Shown here piece by piece: positions 62,557 through 64,000 of a stretch of DNA of 64,000 nt. The stretch comes from Halobacterium sp. KA-4. Lineage in GTDB: Archaea; Halobacteriota; Halobacteria; Halobacteriales; Halobacteriaceae. The stretch lies in NCBI RefSeq assembly GCF_021028995.1, contig NZ_JAJJZG010000002.1, positions 124,001 to 188,000 of the forward strand, in the 5' to 3' direction. Under the pieces are notes generated by a model. That model ran no database searches. It saw only the letters and a program-made list of their open reading frames with translations, and was not told the DNA's origin. Made by a program: the position numbers and the translations under genes. Numbering within the stretch: the first letter of the stretch is position 1; each line of letters begins with the position of its first letter.

Positions 62557-64000
62557 TCACTCGAAGTCCGCCATCGTCAGGTTCGAGGTGTACCGGAGTT
62601 CGCCGTCGAGTATGATGGGTATCGGAGAGGTGTCGAGCAGCCGTTCGAGTTCCGAGTACGGGGTCGGGTTGCGACGAGTACGACCGTCGGCGATGACTCC
62701 ATCGACAGCGGTGTACGAAGGAACGACGAACGAGCCCATCCCGTTCTCGTCGTAGGGATACTGTTGGACAGTCACCGAGGCAGTGTCGGAATCGGCGTCA
62801 AGCTCGTCAGTGTCGAAGTCGTACATCACCGGGGTTCCACCTGGGTCGCGACGGAAGGCGAGCGTCCCACTCCCGAGAATCGAGTAACGCTCTGCAGGCA
62901 TTCCCGTTCGGTCGAGCACGTCCAGCACCGCGTACAACGGGAATCCGCTGTCCAACAGCAACGAGATGTCGTGCCCGACCCGCCCCGCCACGTCGTCGGC
63001 CACGTCGTCGACCGTGACGATACCCCCGACGCTCCCCGCGGTTAGCAGCGCGCGCCCCTGCTCGTAGGACCGGCACCCGTTCAAGAAGAACGCCTTCACG
63101 CCCGTCCGCGCCAGTGTTCGGGTATCCAAGGTCCCGTCCGGACATACCATTCCGTTGTCGGTGACGTGGCCCACGAAGTGCAGGAAGTCAGTCTCCTCGT
63201 ACAGCGCTTCCCGGAGTTCCCCCGTCGTCAGCGAGTACGACACGCGGACGTTCGTCTCCGCCGTCTGGTGAGTATCGTACGCGGTTTCGTCGCTGGCGTC
63301 CAACCGTGCGTCGTTGTACACCACGTGCACGTCCAGCGGGTCGTCGCCCTGCGGCCAGTCGAACCCACGCCGGAACGACCCCACCGTCGGATTCGCCGCG
63401 CTCGGCGAAAAGTCGCCCGCGACCCACGAGCGACCGGGCGTCTCCGTGTCCGACGGAACGACACCCGAGAGCTGCGTCAACGTGGTGTCCGTGGCCGAAC
63501 GAGCGAGCACACCGTCGCCCTCCTGGAGCGCGTTCGGGGAGGGCGTGAGGTCGAACTGTCCGGACTGTTGGGGCGGACTCCGTACGAGCGCCAGCCGGTC
63601 TACGACGTACGGCAGCGCGGGCGCGTACGCCGGGTTTGCTGCTACGTCTGCCGTGTAGTGCCACCCCAGAATTCCCTCGGTTGCCGACCGTGGAATATCG
63701 AAGTATTCGGCCGTCCGTTCGGCCAGCGGCAACTCGAACAGCGCCTCGTAGTCTAACTCCACCCGTTCCTCCAGCTCGTCGACGGCAGTCGTTCGGAACG
63801 GGTAGACGCCCGCTACTCGGACGACGCAGTCCAGCGTGAATACGTGCTTCAGGAACGTCCGCACGCTCTCCGCCAAGTCGTCCACGTCTAAGTCTACGCT
63901 CTGCCCGTCCGCGACCACCCGCGGCCGATTCCCCGATTCGACAGTCGCGCCGAGGTAGTACGCCAGCGGCGCCACCGTGTAGATGGCGCCGTACTCCGGC
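62557..64000 (-). CDS. CHAT-domain protease-like paralogue, N-terminus outside window
   Basis: The visible 480 residues have no interruption. They align along their whole length with the neighbouring gene: YGAIYTVAPLAYYLGATVES at the window edge, FELPLAERTAEYFDIPRSAT, and the CHAT core with His in FLHFVGHVTDNG (63168-63166) and Cys in FFLNGCRSYEQGRALL (63075-63073). The dyad spacing (31 residues) is the same in both copies. CHAT proteases are caspase-like peptidases; in bacteria several serve in immunity or regulated cell death. Reading frame remains open at 64000. Confidence 0.88.
   Translation of the reverse strand, partial: PEYGAIYTVAPLAYYLGATVESGNRPRVVADGQSVDLDVDDLAESVRTFLKHVFTLDCVVRVAGVYPFRTTAVDELEERVELDYEALFELPLAERTAEYFDIPRSATEGILGWHYTADVAANPAYAPALPYVVDRLALVRSPPQQSGQFDLTPSPNALQEGDGVLARSATDTTLTQLSGVVPSDTETPGRSWVAGDFSPSAANPTVGSFRRGFDWPQGDDPLDVHVVYNDARLDASDETAYDTHQTAETNVRVSYSLTTGELREALYEETDFLHFVGHVTDNGMVCPDGTLDTRTLARTGVKAFFLNGCRSYEQGRALLTAGSVGGIVTVDDVADDVAGRVGHDISLLLDSGFPLYAVLDVLDRTGMPAERYSILGSGTLAFRRDPGGTPVMYDFDTDELDADSDTASVTVQQYPYDENGMGSFVVPSYTAVDGVIADGRTRRNPTPYSELERLLDTSPIPIILDGELRYTSNLTMADFE

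Noticed and set aside
1-64000. CRISPR array, prophage or insertion sequence
   Set aside because: No regularly spaced short repeats, no phage structural genes and no transposase-like frame were found; the dispersed elements are non-coding and not in arrays.

Overview
This window is about 64 kb of high-GC chromosomal DNA from an extremely halophilic archaeon (class Halobacteria). The evidence is the strongly acidic predicted proteome, archaeal information-processing genes (aRF1, tRNA-modifying Trm1, TiaS and Taw1, thermosome), archaeal lipid genes (CarS, a GGPP-type prenyl synthase), a haloarchaeal A-type ATP synthase operon, and TATA-like boxes about 26-30 nt upstream of many start codons, as expected for leaderless transcripts. 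Gene content resembles Halobacterium and close relatives, but I cannot name the species. I see no rRNA, CRISPR array, transposase or integrase; the region looks like core chromosome.

Layout. 1-8.7 kb: Trm1 (5' end cut off), a BrkB membrane protein and PAP2 phosphatase pair, divergent glnA/lrp, a thermosome subunit, a TRAM protein, tRNA-Ser(GGA), and ridA with a small membrane protein. 8.7-19.8 kb: threonine deaminase, a MATE exporter, citrate synthase, a duplicated PhoU/RCK_C protein, an M14-like deacylase, threonine synthase and TiaS. 19.9-28.4 kb: an HTH regulator, small redox and STAS-like proteins, a purine-type permease next to GfcR and PyrE, CarS, proline dehydrogenase and IlvE. 28.5-41.6 kb: NhaC, ribB with RbkR, Taw1, a Tat-exported beta-propeller, ArgS, a MinD-like ATPase with a 33-aa membrane protein, aRF1, a radical SAM protein, a DUF373 protein and a prenyl synthase. 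41.9-48.8 kb: a frameshifted BAAT thioesterase, EtfAB, a cell-surface cluster (membrane HTH protein, frameshifted exported protein, pilin-like protein) and a methyltransferase. 48.9-59.4 kb: the A-ATP synthase operon atpHIKECFAB, then lycopene cyclase and a Brp/Blh carotene dioxygenase, then atpD. 59.4-64 kb: a small zinc protein, a second TRAM protein, and two tandem CHAT (caspase-like) protease paralogues on the minus strand; one carries an in-frame TAG and the other runs off the window.

How the genes work together. The ATP synthase block encodes all nine subunits, and two genes needed to make retinal sit inside it between atpB and atpD. That couples, at the level of gene order, the chromophore of light-driven proton pumps to the enzyme that uses the proton gradient. 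Nucleobase salvage (permease, GfcR, PyrE), flavin synthesis (ribB, RbkR) and nitrogen assimilation (glnA, lrp) are each paired with a likely regulator.

The most unusual features are: (1) the tandem CHAT protease genes; (2) the retinal genes inside the atp operon; (3) a family of about 55-180 bp dispersed repeats, four of which begin 2-6 nt after a stop codon in the direction of transcription; (4) a second, diverged copy of the 3' end of a radical SAM gene, separated from the intact gene by a further repeat copy; (5) four genes broken by single-base shifts plus one by a TAG, which could be real decay or assembly error.
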